Notes: a model not told the origin generated them from the letters alone. A DNA stretch of 64,000 nt from Bacillota bacterium (GCA_023391005.1 JAEWBS010000022.1:35290-99289); one strand, 5' to 3'; counted from the first letter of the stretch, positions 26,523 through 36,055 are shown. Numbers and translations: made by a program.

Positions 26523-27836
26523 TTATGATCTCCTGTAAAACATTTGTCGGTAAAGCCTGCGCCCCAGCGCAATCAGAATCAGGAATACGACAACGCTGAT
26601 TCCCACAAGTATGAGTAAAACGCGGTTTGTGCCTGAGAAAAAACCGTTTAGAGAGGTCGGAATGCCCTCACGGTAAACATAGGCCGTCTCAATGGCCTTT
26701 TCTTGGAATTGCGGGGCCTCAAGCTGTGGGAATCTCGTTTTATAGTTTGAAAGCGATAGCCACGCGTCATCCAAACCCTGAACGGTATCGGCGAGCGCCG
26801 CTTGGGTTTCAAACAGCGAAAAACGGATCATCGTATTGACCGGCAGGCCGCCGAAATGAAGTCCGGTGTGAGAAATGCTTTGCAGCGTCTCGAGCGAGAT
26901 TTCAACGCCGGGCTTGTCCAAATTGTAGAGCACAATGCCTTCTTTAGTCAGCGCCGCGTTGGCTCGGGCCAGCTTTTCGGCCAATGGTGTGCGCTCCGTT
27001 TCGTATTGGCGCACAATGGGGTCGTGCAGAACGATGCTGCCTCCCTTTGTCTGCACATAGCGCAGCGCCTGCGTAAAGCGCTTAAAGGCGGGATAGTCAA
27101 GGTTGTCATAAACCGGCATCACCCGGACGATAAAAGGAATGCCGCTTTGCGCGAAGCGGTCGGCGGTGGTGCGCAGCATCTCAAGGTCTGAAAAGGGGTA
27201 TATTTCGTCGAGAAGTACATACATGTCGCCGGTTGTGGCCGCGTCGCCAAAATAGTCCCGCAGCAGGCCGCCGAGCATGATATAGCTCAGTCCCTGCTCC
27301 TGATACCACGGTGCGTAAGCGACGTTTGCACATATGATCCCAAAAGGAAAGCTTTCCCCGGTACTCAGCAAAATATTACCGTAGGGCCGGCTGTTTTCGG
27401 TCTGCCGCGCCAGCGTGGCGGCGTTGATAAACTGATATTGGCTGTGATCGCCCAATTGCAGCGTCGCGCTGAAATTTTTAAGCGCAAGCGTTGTTACACC
27501 CTCTATAGGTCCCGCGTCAGGCCCCACGCAGACTGTCGGGATTTTGGCGGCCACGGCATCGCGATACGGCTGGTTGATCGTGGTGACCACAAAGCTGTAA
27601 CGCTGCGGCAGATCGGAGGTGTAGTCTGCCTCAGACACCGAATGCACCGTTTTGCCATTTGCGCGGATCAGCGCTTCAAGCGCCGCGCGGCCGTTTTGCA
27701 CGTCGCAGACCAGCAGCACCTCGGCGGAATCTGCTTCGACGGTCTGCGGCGAATCAGCCAGAACACCGAGCGTTAACAGCAGCAATGCCGCCATAAAAAA
27801 CGCGGCGATGCGGCTATATCGTTTCAAGCGCCTCAT
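26523..27836 (-). CDS. DUF2334-family protein, membrane-anchored (YdaL-like)
   Basis: 437 residues with an N-terminal signal segment and a C-terminal membrane helix (VLLILVGISVVVFLILIALG). The central region has the DUF2334 pattern: VLLDEIYPFSDLEMLRTTADRF, then GIPFIVRVMPVYD and GGSIVLHD, resembling polysaccharide-deacetylase-like barrels. It faces outward and may modify or process the polymer. It starts 4 bp before the end of the GH8-like gene and ends 3 bp before the GT2 gene, so translation is likely coupled. Confidence 0.85.
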   Translation of the reverse strand: MRRLKRYSRIAAFFMAALLLLTLGVLADSPQTVEADSAEVLLVCDVQNGRAALEALIRANGKTVHSVSEADYTSDLPQRYSFVVTTINQPYRDAVAAKIPTVCVGPDAGPIEGVTTLALKNFSATLQLGDHSQYQFINAATLARQTENSRPYGNILLSTGESFPFGIICANVAYAPWYQEQGLSYIMLGGLLRDYFGDAATTGDMYVLLDEIYPFSDLEMLRTTADRFAQSGIPFIVRVMPVYDNLDYPAFKRFTQALRYVQTKGGSIVLHDPIVRQYETERTPLAEKLARANAALTKEGIVLYNLDKPGVEISLETLQSISHTGLHFGGLPVNTMIRFSLFETQAALADTVQGLDDAWLSLSNYKTRFPQLEAPQFQEKAIETAYVYREGIPTSLNGFFSGTNRVLLILVGISVVVFLILIALGRRLYRQMFYRRS

Positions 27837-28969
27837 CCTTTCTCGTTTAATGCCGCTTTCTGCGCCTGTGCGCGCAGTGCTGTGAGCGCCATGAGATTGT
27901 CAAAGGAATAGGCCTGTTGTGTGGCCGCGTCGGCAAAAGCGCCATAAAGCGCGCTTTGTTTGTCGGTAATTTGCAGGGCGCGCAGCTTCTCCATAGCCGC
28001 ATTCATCAACGCCTGATCACCCTCGGCGTCGCCCAATAGCGCGCAGAGCGCATAGATGGCGGTGGATTCAATCTGGTTGACGGGCGTGCCCTGCGGGGTA
28101 TATGCCCCGTAAATGGCGCCCTGTGCCAGCGCTGTTTTAACCCAACGCAGCGTGGCCGCAGAACCCTCGCCCACCTCAGAAAGATGCAGCGCGGTCAAAA
28201 GCGCCTCGACCATATTGACATGCTCGGTTTCATAGGCTTGAGTCTCAAGATTGTAACGGGTTTGATAAAACGGAAAATCGTCGCCTAAATAGCCCTGCCT
28301 TAGAATCTTGCGCATACTTTTTTCAACGTTATTCCAATGTTGGTCAAGCGTACCCAGCAGACGCATTGTTTTAAGGTCTGAGAAGCACAGTGTGCTGACA
28401 GGTCCTGCAAAGATGAGCGTTTCGTCATAACAATCGAGCAGCATGCCGTCCTGTACGTTGGTTTGGTACAACCGTTTGGCCCAGCTTTCGCAAAGTGCCT
28501 GATACGCGGGATTTGAAAACGCCTGTGCGCCTTCGAGCAACCCCCTGAGAATACGCAGATCGTCAATGGAAGCGTTGATGGCGTAGGGCGAGCCGTCCTC
28601 CCGCGCGCGGTAGGACAGCAGTGCGCCGGTATCCAAAGTGCGGGTGATAAAGCCAAGCGTCTGCGAGAAGCCGTGTGCGTTGGCAATCGCCGCGTAGTAG
28701 CGCAGCATTAGTCCCTGCGACTCGCCCAGCACCTCGTGCCCTTGGGCCAGCACCCCTTGGGCGGAGCCGCTTAAATAGTTGGTATAAATACCACCCTGTG
28801 CGGTGAGCTGTGTTTGAACAAAGCTCAGGCAGGCCTGCTCGGCGGCGTCGGCCGGGGCGGGCACAATGGTGACGCTCTCGTTCGGGGCGTTATCGGGCTG
28901 CTGCCCGCAACCCGATAACAACAGCAAGGCTGCTGCCGCCACACCAAGCGCGCGGCAGATCACACGCAT
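27833..28969 (-). CDS. Lipoprotein with GH8-like (alpha/alpha)6 fold (YdaJ-like)
   Basis: 378 residues with a lipoprotein signal (lipobox LLSGC). The segment HEVLGESQGLMLRYYAAIAN supplies a glutamate at the place of the general acid of family 8 glycosidases, and INASIDDLRILRGLLEG supplies the usual aspartate region. It would cut or edit the exopolysaccharide at the cell surface, as BcsZ-type enzymes do. The start at 28969 has AAGGAGG at 7 nt; a longer reading begins inside the upstream gene. It overlaps that gene by 10 bp. Confidence 0.72.
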   Translation of the reverse strand: MRVICRALGVAAAALLLLSGCGQQPDNAPNESVTIVPAPADAAEQACLSFVQTQLTAQGGIYTNYLSGSAQGVLAQGHEVLGESQGLMLRYYAAIANAHGFSQTLGFITRTLDTGALLSYRAREDGSPYAINASIDDLRILRGLLEGAQAFSNPAYQALCESWAKRLYQTNVQDGMLLDCYDETLIFAGPVSTLCFSDLKTMRLLGTLDQHWNNVEKSMRKILRQGYLGDDFPFYQTRYNLETQAYETEHVNMVEALLTALHLSEVGEGSAATLRWVKTALAQGAIYGAYTPQGTPVNQIESTAIYALCALLGDAEGDQALMNAAMEKLRALQITDKQSALYGAFADAATQQAYSFDNLMALTALRAQAQKAALNEKG

Positions 28970-30465
28970 ACCGCCGCCTCCTTTTTGGCTGTCGCACGTT
29001 TTGCGCGGGATACTTTTGCCCGCCAAGGCAGCAAAACGGTGGCGATCACTATAAAATTGGTGAGATCAAATGCGACGTTATAAAGAAAGATATGCTTTGA
29101 AAGATCGGCGTCTCCAGCGCCGATAATTGAAACGCCGACCTGTGATATGCCTGCCAGCATCACACAGGCCAATACCAGCGTCCGCCAGCGATCTTTAAAG
29201 CTCAGACCCAGCACCGATGTCAACCAGATGACGACAAACCCCACCGTCTTGGGCACGACGCTATTTTTTAGCGTGCTGTGCAGTGTAAAGAACGCGGCTT
29301 TTTGCGCAGGCTCGCGCCCGGCGCTTCGTTCAAAATTGCCGATGGCGTCGGGTTGGAGCGTATACGCGTTTTGCGCCGCACGGTTGAGCATCGCGAATAG
29401 ATCGCCGGGATGGGTCAGATAATGTGCCGCGATCGATATAAAATTATATTTGGGAAAAAAGTCGGTTTTAAGCGCTTCGCCTTCAACATCGACAACGGGA
29501 TAGCGTTCGTAATAGATTGAGCCGTCGAGCAAGGTGTACTGTGGGTCAATGCCAAAGCGCTCAAGCGCCTCTTCGGGATTTTTTGCCGATATCAGCACGC
29601 CGCGCGTCATTGCGTGGTATTGATTGATCTCGACAAACGTCTGCGGAATCAATATGTACATCGCCACGCCGCAAAAGCAGAGCAGCGACGCACATGCGCC
29701 GGTGAAGAGTCGGCGTTTTGTTTTGTTCTTGAGCCGGGACGCTGTCTCGCCGTTTTGCTGTGGCAGATATCGCATCATCGGGATGCACAGTAGCCCCAGT
29801 AGAATGCCCAGCGGCGCGTTCTGCTGCTTGGCGCAGGTTAACACCACGCTGCTGAGCAGATAACCCGCCAATAACACATAGGGTGGATACCGCCGCTGAC
29901 GCATCAGCAGCGCGCAGGCCATCGCCGTCAAAAAGCTGACCAAAACCAGCCCTTCGGCATAAAAGGAATTGAAATAAGCGATATATCCAATGTCAAAAAA
30001 CATAAAAACCGCTATTGCGGCTACAAGATAGCCCCAGCGCTTCTCGAGTTTCCAGGTCGCATAATCGACGAGCAGATACAGTGCGACGAGCGACCACAGG
30101 CCGATCAACAGCGCCAGAAAACGCACGTCGAAAAGGGCGTCGTTGCCGGTCAGAAGCCGATCGAGTGCGATTGCCGCATGAATAAACGGCGTCTGTGATG
30201 AGATCAGCCCGCTTTCGTACTCATTAAAATAGTGATAAACGCCGTATTGGCTGCTGAAATAGGCCAGATATTGATCTGCGGCGTCGCGGTCAAGCTTATA
30301 AAGCCCGTTGCTGTTTATAACGCGGTAAAAGTCCCCGTTATCCGCCATGCCCACGAGCGGCGGCACAAACAGGGTAAAAATCAAAATCAATGCGGCGGCA
30401 ATCACGGCTATTGCGGCAGGCGACGGCAGCGACAAGGCAAAGCTTTTGCGTTTTGTCCACGGCAT
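28960..30465 (-). CDS. Polytopic membrane protein, WsfD-like glycan biosynthesis protein
   Basis: 501 residues with about ten to eleven membrane helices. The first external loop begins GMADNGDFYRVINSNGLY, a segment I associate with WsfD-type hexose transferases of glycan clusters; no GT-A signature is visible, so a lipid-sugar-dependent GT-C enzyme is plausible. It is the promoter-proximal gene of the exopolysaccharide operon. ATG 30465 follows AGAGGG; an in-frame ATG at 30489 lacks a ribosome site. Not part of the Bacillus ydaJKLMN set, so it may add a different decoration. Confidence 0.55.
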   Translation of the reverse strand: MPWTKRKSFALSLPSPAAIAVIAAALILIFTLFVPPLVGMADNGDFYRVINSNGLYKLDRDAADQYLAYFSSQYGVYHYFNEYESGLISSQTPFIHAAIALDRLLTGNDALFDVRFLALLIGLWSLVALYLLVDYATWKLEKRWGYLVAAIAVFMFFDIGYIAYFNSFYAEGLVLVSFLTAMACALLMRQRRYPPYVLLAGYLLSSVVLTCAKQQNAPLGILLGLLCIPMMRYLPQQNGETASRLKNKTKRRLFTGACASLLCFCGVAMYILIPQTFVEINQYHAMTRGVLISAKNPEEALERFGIDPQYTLLDGSIYYERYPVVDVEGEALKTDFFPKYNFISIAAHYLTHPGDLFAMLNRAAQNAYTLQPDAIGNFERSAGREPAQKAAFFTLHSTLKNSVVPKTVGFVVIWLTSVLGLSFKDRWRTLVLACVMLAGISQVGVSIIGAGDADLSKHIFLYNVAFDLTNFIVIATVLLPWRAKVSRAKRATAKKEAAVCV

Positions 30466-30543
30466 ACAGGCGTCCCTCTTTTCTAACATAAACTCGCAAG
30501 ATCAAAATTTAATTTTTGACCTGACGAATGTTATAACGGAGAG

Positions 30544-30572
30544 ATTATAGCATAAGCTTTAATGCATTTAAA
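30544..30572 (-). promoter_or_regulatory. Probable promoter of the exopolysaccharide operon
   Basis: Minus strand TTTAAA (30572-30567), a 17-bp spacer and a perfect TATAAT (30549-30544). It lies in the divergent region shared with the epimerase gene. Confidence 0.5.
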
Positions 30573-30675
30573 CAAAATTTATACATTTTTAACTATTCAG
30601 GAAACAATTTTATATTAGTTTTTGACTAAAAAATACACTTATTCCGTCAAAAGGAATGATATTTGGAGCTCTGTA

Positions 30676-31839
30676 ATGAAACGATTAAAGCTGATGCTGG
30701 TGTTTGGTACCCGCCCCGACGCCATTAAAATGGCGCCGCTGCTTTTTGCCTGTCAAAAGGACCGCCGACTCGAAACGGTGGTCTGTGTCACCGCGCAGCA
30801 TCGGCAGATCTTGGATAGCGTACTGGCGCAATTTAATATTACGCCCGATTTTGACCTGAATATTATGCAAGAAAATCAAACCCTCACCGATATTACAGCG
30901 CGGGTGTTGGTGGGAATGGACGAGGTGATAACACGCGCCAAACCCGATATCCTGCTTGTGCACGGGGATACCACGACCGCCTTGTCGGCGGGATTGAGCG
31001 CTTTTTATCATCAAATTCCAATAGGGCATGTCGAGGCTGGGCTGCGCACCGGGAACGCGAACGCCCCCTATCCCGAGGAGATGAACCGGACGCTTTTGGG
31101 CGATTTAAGCACGCTGCATTTTGCCCCCACCGAGCAGAACCGCCAAAATTTGCTGCGGCAAAATGTGCGCGGCAGCGTCTGTGTCACCGGCAATACGGCT
31201 ATTGACGCGCTGCGTTATACCGTGCGCGCCGACTACCGCTTTTCACAGCCGCTGCTTAACCGTCTGGATTACAGCCGGCGCGTCATCCTGCTTACAACCC
31301 ACCGCCGGGAGAATCTCGGTGATGGAATGGCCGATATTTTCGCCGCCGTGCAGCGTCTGTTAATCGCTTTCCCCGATATTGAGGTGTTGTTCCCGGTACA
31401 CCCCAACCCCGCCGTGCGCCACGCGGCCAGCACTGCGTTCAAAGACAGCTCCCGCGTGCACCTTTTAGAGCCGCTCAATGTGCTGGATATGCACAATCTG
31501 ATCAGCCGCTGCTATATGGTCATGACCGACTCGGGCGGCTTGCAGGAGGAAGCGCCCTCGTTGCACAAGCCGGTACTCGTGCTTCGCCGGGAGACTGAGC
31601 GCATTGAGGCGGTTCATGCCGGAACGGTGTTGCTGGCCGGCGTCACACAGGAGTCTGTTTTTACCTGTGCCGCTCGGCTTTTAAACGACCGCCAGCTCTA
31701 CGAGAGGATGATTCGCGCCGTCAATCCGTACGGGGACGGTTATGCCAGCGAAAGGATTATCGATGCGCTGATCTCGGCGTTTTCAGATACTGCCATATTG
31801 TCGGGTGGCCCGTCAGATGTTTTAAATCTCAATATATGA
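30676..31839 (+). CDS. wecB: UDP-N-acetylglucosamine 2-epimerase (non-hydrolysing)
   Basis: 387 residues. Family segments: FGTRPDAIKMAPL, QHRQILDSVL, DILLVHGDTTTALSAGL, HVEAGLRTGN, PYPEEMNRTL and the late TDSGGLQEEAPSL, all as in the WecB/MnaA epimerases that interconvert UDP-GlcNAc and UDP-ManNAc. ATG 30676 is chosen because TTTGGAG is 7 nt before it; the frame is open further upstream. It diverges from the exopolysaccharide operon and may supply an activated sugar for it or for wall polymers. Confidence 0.94.
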   Translation: MKRLKLMLVFGTRPDAIKMAPLLFACQKDRRLETVVCVTAQHRQILDSVLAQFNITPDFDLNIMQENQTLTDITARVLVGMDEVITRAKPDILLVHGDTTTALSAGLSAFYHQIPIGHVEAGLRTGNANAPYPEEMNRTLLGDLSTLHFAPTEQNRQNLLRQNVRGSVCVTGNTAIDALRYTVRADYRFSQPLLNRLDYSRRVILLTTHRRENLGDGMADIFAAVQRLLIAFPDIEVLFPVHPNPAVRHAASTAFKDSSRVHLLEPLNVLDMHNLISRCYMVMTDSGGLQEEAPSLHKPVLVLRRETERIEAVHAGTVLLAGVTQESVFTCAARLLNDRQLYERMIRAVNPYGDGYASERIIDALISAFSDTAILSGGPSDVLNLNI

Positions 31840-32434
31840 TCGGGTTGGATAATCAGAGTTTGAATAAGTTGACAACCAGATACGCAGCAAATTTAGGTTT
31901 GCCGAGATCTGATTTTTGCAGCCCCGCGTATAACATGGGACTAGGGGGCGTTCTTAATAGTACCAAACTTAGGATAATTTCACCAAAAAGCGAATCACCG
32001 CGTCAAAATGCTCGGAATGCATCCGGTATTCCTGTGCTTTTGCCTTTGCACTTATACTTTTCAGCGAATGCTCCGGCGGTTTTGACTTTTAAGAAATCCC
32101 CTAACTATGGCCCGAGCCTGTTTGCGCAGACGCTGCTCGGCGGGGGTGAGCGGGCGGTGCGTGGGTTGGGCACGCCCAACCCAACAGAAGACAGGGCGGC
32201 GGTGTGGACGACCCTGTCTGTATCACAAAATAAGGTGCCGTAAACCGCGATCAAGCAGTCATTAAAGGCTTCTAAAGACTGCAAAAGTCAAAAAATGCGC
32301 GGCCTACAATAGCCGCGCACAAATTATGTTTAATAGGAGCATTCATACAAACGTTACGGGGCCGCGGCATACCGCGGCCCCGTATTGATAACCGATGCAA
32401 TAAGGCAGAGTAGTTGCCCTATGCTAACAACGAA
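31840..32434. other. 595-bp gene-free stretch with hairpins and a possible decayed frame
   Basis: No convincing gene. On the minus strand 32085-31969 reads as a short coding-like run ending in TAA (it includes AQEYRMHSEHFDAVIRFLV), possibly a gene remnant. Hairpins: GGGTTGGG/CCCAACCC (32163-32182), AGACAGGG/CCCTGTCT just after it, and a 12-bp GC stem (32356-32383). A 135-codon frame at 31836-32243 on the plus strand overlaps the epimerase stop and looks random. Confidence 0.4.
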
Positions 32435-33613
32435 TTATTGTTGCAGCACAGCCACGGCCTGTTGCAGGCGCTTGCACCCCTCAACAATATTCTCGTAGCT
32501 GTTGGCAAAGCTCATGCGCAGATAGCCCTCGCCGCCGGGGCCAAACACATCGCCGGGCACCAGCGCGATTTTGGCCTGCTCCAACAGTAATTCAGCCACC
32601 TCGGCGGACGGACGATTTAAAGGCTTGATGTTGATAAAAATATAAAAAGCGCCTTTAGGGCAGCGGCAGCTCAGGCCCGGTATGGCGTTGATGGCTGCAA
32701 CGGCATAGTCACGGCGGCGCTGATATTCGCTGACCATCTCGGCCACCTCGTTTTGCTCGTCGCGCAACGCTACAATTGAGGCCTTCTGCACAAAGGAGGG
32801 CGCGCAGGTGGTGTTATGCTGATGAATTTTATTGAGCGCCGCAATATATTCCTCGGGCGCTGCCACATAGCCGATGCGCCAACCGGTCATCGAAAAGGCC
32901 TTGGACAGGCCGTTGAGCGTGAAGGTGCGTTCCTTCATGCCGGGCAGCGAGGCGATGCTGATGTGCTTGGCGTCGTCATAGATCAGCCGCTCGTAGACTT
33001 CGTCGGCGATGACCATAATATCCTTTTCAACGGCGATCTCGGCTAGCCCGCGCAGTGTCTGTTCCGACAGAACGCCGCCGGTGGGGTTGTTTGGCGTCAC
33101 CAGCACCAATGCCTTGGTCTTATCGGTAATTTTGCCGCGGACCTCCGCGAGATCGACCTGATAGTCGTTTTCTTCGCGAAGCGCGTAGGTGACCGGCGTC
33201 GCACCCAGAAGCCGCGGGACGTTGAGATAGTTCATCCAAACCGGATCGGGGACCAGGATTTCATCCCCCTCATCGAGAATGGTGCACAGCACGTCAAAGA
33301 CGGCCTCAGAAAGGCCGACCGTCACGAGAACCTCGGCGGCCTTATACGGCACATGATTTTCGCGCGTCAGCTTTTCGGCAACCGCCTCGCGCAGGCCCAT
33401 ATCGCCAAAGTTAGAGGTGTAAAAGACCTCGCCTTTTTTTAGGCTTTCTTCACAAGCGCGCTTGATGTAGTCGGGTGTATCGAAATCGGGACGTCCGATC
33501 TCAAAATGAATGACCGGTTCGCCGGCCCGTTCCATCGCCAGCGCCTTTTCATTGACCTTTCGGATGCCCGACGGCGCTAAAAGCGACATACGGGCTGCAA
33601 TACGGTTCTTCAT
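32435..33613 (-). CDS. Class I/II PLP-dependent aminotransferase (aspartate aminotransferase-like)
   Basis: 392 residues, normal length. The PLP-lysine motif is NGLSKAFSMTGWRIGYVAAP, with VTPNNPTGG, ADEVYERL and a C-terminal RMSFANS carrying the carboxylate-binding arginine. Fold-type I aminotransferases of this subgroup transfer amino groups from aspartate, alanine or aromatic amino acids; specificity cannot be told. It stands alone on the minus strand with GGAGG before the ATG and a possible TAGAAT promoter about 70 bp upstream. Confidence 0.94.
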   Translation of the reverse strand: MKNRIAARMSLLAPSGIRKVNEKALAMERAGEPVIHFEIGRPDFDTPDYIKRACEESLKKGEVFYTSNFGDMGLREAVAEKLTRENHVPYKAAEVLVTVGLSEAVFDVLCTILDEGDEILVPDPVWMNYLNVPRLLGATPVTYALREENDYQVDLAEVRGKITDKTKALVLVTPNNPTGGVLSEQTLRGLAEIAVEKDIMVIADEVYERLIYDDAKHISIASLPGMKERTFTLNGLSKAFSMTGWRIGYVAAPEEYIAALNKIHQHNTTCAPSFVQKASIVALRDEQNEVAEMVSEYQRRRDYAVAAINAIPGLSCRCPKGAFYIFINIKPLNRPSAEVAELLLEQAKIALVPGDVFGPGGEGYLRMSFANSYENIVEGCKRLQQAVAVLQQ

Positions 33614-33765
33614 GGAATGCCTCCTTATAGTTGTTCCGCGCCTGATTGGCGCTCAAATATCTTTTATGTCTTTTTAAATTCTAACATTATCTGTGCCGAA
33701 AATAAAATACGGATTTTTATATCTTGATATAACCAATTTAATATGTCGCCATATTACGCCCAAAA

Positions 33766-33825
33766 ACACAAGCGCAAGGGCGTGCGCCCAGCTTTGATGC
33801 CGGGGCCACTCCCTTGCGCTTGTGT
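33766..33825 (-). terminator. Long-stem terminator after the acidic small gene
   Basis: A perfect 15-bp stem (33766-33780 with 33811-33825) with a 30-nt loop, ending in TTTTTGG on the minus strand. Confidence 0.65.
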
Positions 33826-33883
33826 TATCGATTTTAGGCGTCCGCCACAGCAAAGTACGCTTCGCATGTGGTGGGCTGCCACA

Positions 33884-34150
33884 TTAGTCGTTGGACTCTT
33901 TGAGATACTCGTCGGTGACGTCCTGAACCTTATTGTCCTCAACATCGGCGAGCAGAGCGTCATACTTGGACTGCGGATCGTTGTCGTTGCCGGTCCAGCG
34001 GCTCAGATCTTCGCCCGCCTTGGCGGCTTCAACCAGTTTCGGGATCTCTTCTTCGCTTTTATCGCTAAAGTAGTACTTGCACGATCCGTCATCGCATACT
34101 ACCGCGAAATGAAGGCCGCTTGATGCATCGCTGTAAACTTCGTATTTCAT
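33884..34150 (-). CDS. Hypothetical small acidic protein
   Basis: 88 residues, strongly acidic, no signal peptide or membrane segment. I do not recognise the family. It begins with a short strand-rich part (HFAVVCDDGSCKYYFSD) and continues with an acidic helical part. A clear promoter (34192-34221), AAAGGAG ribosome site and a terminator show it is a genuine independent gene. A longer frame on the opposite strand (33743-34123) is its shadow. Confidence 0.7.
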   Translation of the reverse strand: MKYEVYSDASSGLHFAVVCDDGSCKYYFSDKSEEEIPKLVEAAKAGEDLSRWTGNDNDPQSKYDALLADVEDNKVQDVTDEYLKESND

Positions 34151-34191
34151 AGCTTTTCTCCTTTTGCATTGGTGATTTTTGCGGTGCCTTT

Positions 34192-34221
34192 ATTATAGCA
34201 TATCTGGAAAAAACAATCCAA
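34192..34221 (-). promoter_or_regulatory. Promoter of the small acidic gene
   Basis: Minus strand TTGGAT (34221-34216), an 18-bp spacer and a perfect TATAAT (34197-34192). Confidence 0.6.
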
Positions 34222-34426
34222 CGGAAATAATCAAAAATTTATCAATATTTTCAGAAAATTTCTTAATTTTTGCGAAAACGCATATTTTTTGACGCTGCTT
34301 CAAAACGATAGATTGTCAAATCTCAAGCTGGCGACGCAATATCTGGCCCAAACATAATTTTACAGACAGCCGACAAACGGCTCTTGTCCACAAATAATAG
34401 CTTAAAGCCATAGACATATTAGGCGC

Positions 34427-34795
34427 TTACGCGTTGATGTTTTCTAAGAATTGCACCCGCAGCCCATCGGGATCGGTCACATAAAAAAAGCGCACATGCG
34501 GGTTTGGCCGAATGATTTCGCCGACGACGGGGGTATCGGTGCCCTTAAGGCTGTTGAATTTTTCGGGGACATTCGCCACCTCAAAGCCGATTGAAATCCC
34601 GCTGCCGACTGTTGCGGCGGGCTGGTTTTTATAGCAGATAAGTTCCACCTTTGTTTCGCCTGAGCCCAGAAAAACGATTTCGGTGTCGGGACCCGCTTGA
34701 TAACGCTTATCAATGGGCAGCCCCACAACGTCGGTATAAAAACGTATAGATGCATCCAAATCCTGAACCCTTAGTGTCACATGGCAAAATTTCAT
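34427..34795 (-). CDS. VOC-superfamily (glyoxalase I-like) protein
   Basis: 122 residues starting HVTLRVQDLDASIRFYTDVVG and ending FFYVTDPDGLRVQFLE, the paired beta-alpha-beta-beta-beta arrangement of lactoylglutathione-lyase relatives, with a metal-ligand histidine at the N-terminus and a glutamate at the C-terminus kept. Substrate unknown. ATG 34795 follows AGGAGG at 7 nt; the longer frame starts without a ribosome site. Confidence 0.88.
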   Translation of the reverse strand: MKFCHVTLRVQDLDASIRFYTDVVGLPIDKRYQAGPDTEIVFLGSGETKVELICYKNQPAATVGSGISIGFEVANVPEKFNSLKGTDTPVVGEIIRPNPHVRFFYVTDPDGLRVQFLENINA

Positions 34796-34930
34796 AATCG
34801 TACCTCCTGTTTTATTATTATTAACGTATAGGACTTGAGAAAACATGGTAATGTCACAGACGACAGGCAGTGAGCGAAGGTATCTACGCGGCTGGAGTAC
34901 CAGCTATTTTAAATGTACGCTGGGACGCAT

Positions 34931-35470
34931 TTATCGCGCAAGTTCCGATAGTTTTTTGGTGGTGTTGGCATTGCGAATTGTAACGCTGCTGTAAGCCGAT
35001 GTTGAAACAATCTTGGACCATCTCGTGCGCGAAAAGGTGTCGAGAGGTGCGGACCAGAATATAAGATGCCCATGGCCCGAGACCTGTTCATATTCGGGCT
35101 TTGAATGCCCGACCGACTCGATAATCGAATCGGCATTTGCGGGTGCAATAACGAAAATAGCGTTGTGCTTGGAGGCGATGTCCTGATCCCACCAGACAGG
35201 CGCGTGGGCGAGCGCGTCATGCAGGTCGTTTGCAGATAAGACGGCAACCGCGATATCCAATTGGAACATATCCATAATAACCTGCCGACAGGTGCGCTGC
35301 AGCGCCTCTATGTCTTGCTTTTGGGCGGAGAAGATGACATTTCCGCTGTTGATATAGGTGCTGACTTCATAAAAGCCCGCTTTTTCAAAGGCGGCTTTTA
35401 GGCTTGGCATAGATACCTTGTTCTTGCCGCCGACATTTACGCCGCGCAAAAGCGCGATATACTTTTTCAT
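34931..35470 (-). CDS. DUF1697-family protein
   Basis: 179 residues beginning YIALLRGVNVGGKNKVSMP and continuing TYINSGNVIFSA, which is diagnostic of DUF1697; the C-terminal RNANTTKKL segment also fits. Function unknown. The true start is ATG 35470, five bases after GGAGG. Monocistronic, upstream of a long gene-poor region. Confidence 0.88.
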   Translation of the reverse strand: MKKYIALLRGVNVGGKNKVSMPSLKAAFEKAGFYEVSTYINSGNVIFSAQKQDIEALQRTCRQVIMDMFQLDIAVAVLSANDLHDALAHAPVWWDQDIASKHNAIFVIAPANADSIIESVGHSKPEYEQVSGHGHLIFWSAPLDTFSRTRWSKIVSTSAYSSVTIRNANTTKKLSELAR

Positions 35471-35593
35471 ACACACCTCCACCGGGCTTGGATGCTTATT
35501 ATATTATACATTTTTGGCGAGCGTACGAAAGCGGCAAAAGTTGTTTTGCGCTGACGCGCAGAAACGGCCCCCACCTCCAACTCCCCGCCCCCA

Positions 35594-35718
35594 GAGGGGC
35601 ACAGGGGAACGGCGGAGCCGCAGCGGGCATATATGCCGCCCGCTGCGCAGCGTAGCCGTTCGACCGCGAGCGCCCATATAGGCGAGCGGTCAGAGCCCCC
35701 AAACCCCCTGAGGGGGCT
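35594..35718. other. Cluster of strong hairpins in a 979-bp gene-free region
   Basis: GAACGGC/GCCGTTC (35607-35613 with 35655-35661) encloses CAGCGGGC/GCCCGCTG (35621-35628 with 35638-35645); then GACCGC/GCGGTC (35662-35667 with 35686-35691) and AGCCCCC/GGGGGCT (35694-35700 with 35712-35718). The gene-free region is 35471-36449. No ORF is supported; a structured RNA or a small repeat element is possible. Confidence 0.45.
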
Positions 35719-35929
35719 TAAAGAATACGATTATGGTGATTGTATGCCCCACGTGAGGGTGTTACCTACCCACCCTTGCGTCAGTGGGCGCGCATCCAGA
35801 CTTGTTACGTGATTATGCGCGCCAATAAAGTTTGTCTGGCCTCTTAGGGCACGACGGCGCTTCCATCGCGCCGCCGTGCAGGCAACGTATCACATATTAA
35901 AATGCCCCGCCTATGGCTGGCCGATTACG

Positions 35930-36055
35930 CCATTCACTTGCGCTCATGGTATACCATGAGCGCGGGCGAATGGTAAATTGCGCATCAAAACGCGGTTGCC
36001 GCGTTAAGCGATTTTTGTGGTATAATAGCCGTTCTGCGGCTATTATACCACAAAA
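35930..36055. repeat. Two perfect long palindromes
   Basis: (a) A 24-bp perfect palindrome centred on GGTATACC at 35940-35963, flanked by CCATTC/GAATGG. (b) AACGCGG/CCGCGTT at 35989-36005. (c) A 19-bp perfect inverted repeat with a 5-nt loop at 36013-36055, with TATAAT in its left arm and therefore on both strands. A 7-bp CGCTCCG/CGGAGCG pair follows at 36161-36186. Confidence 0.7.

Noticed and set aside
31836..32243. 135-codon plus-strand frame after the epimerase gene
   Set aside because: No ribosome site, overlaps the epimerase stop, low-complexity random composition; part of it is opposite a better minus-strand remnant.
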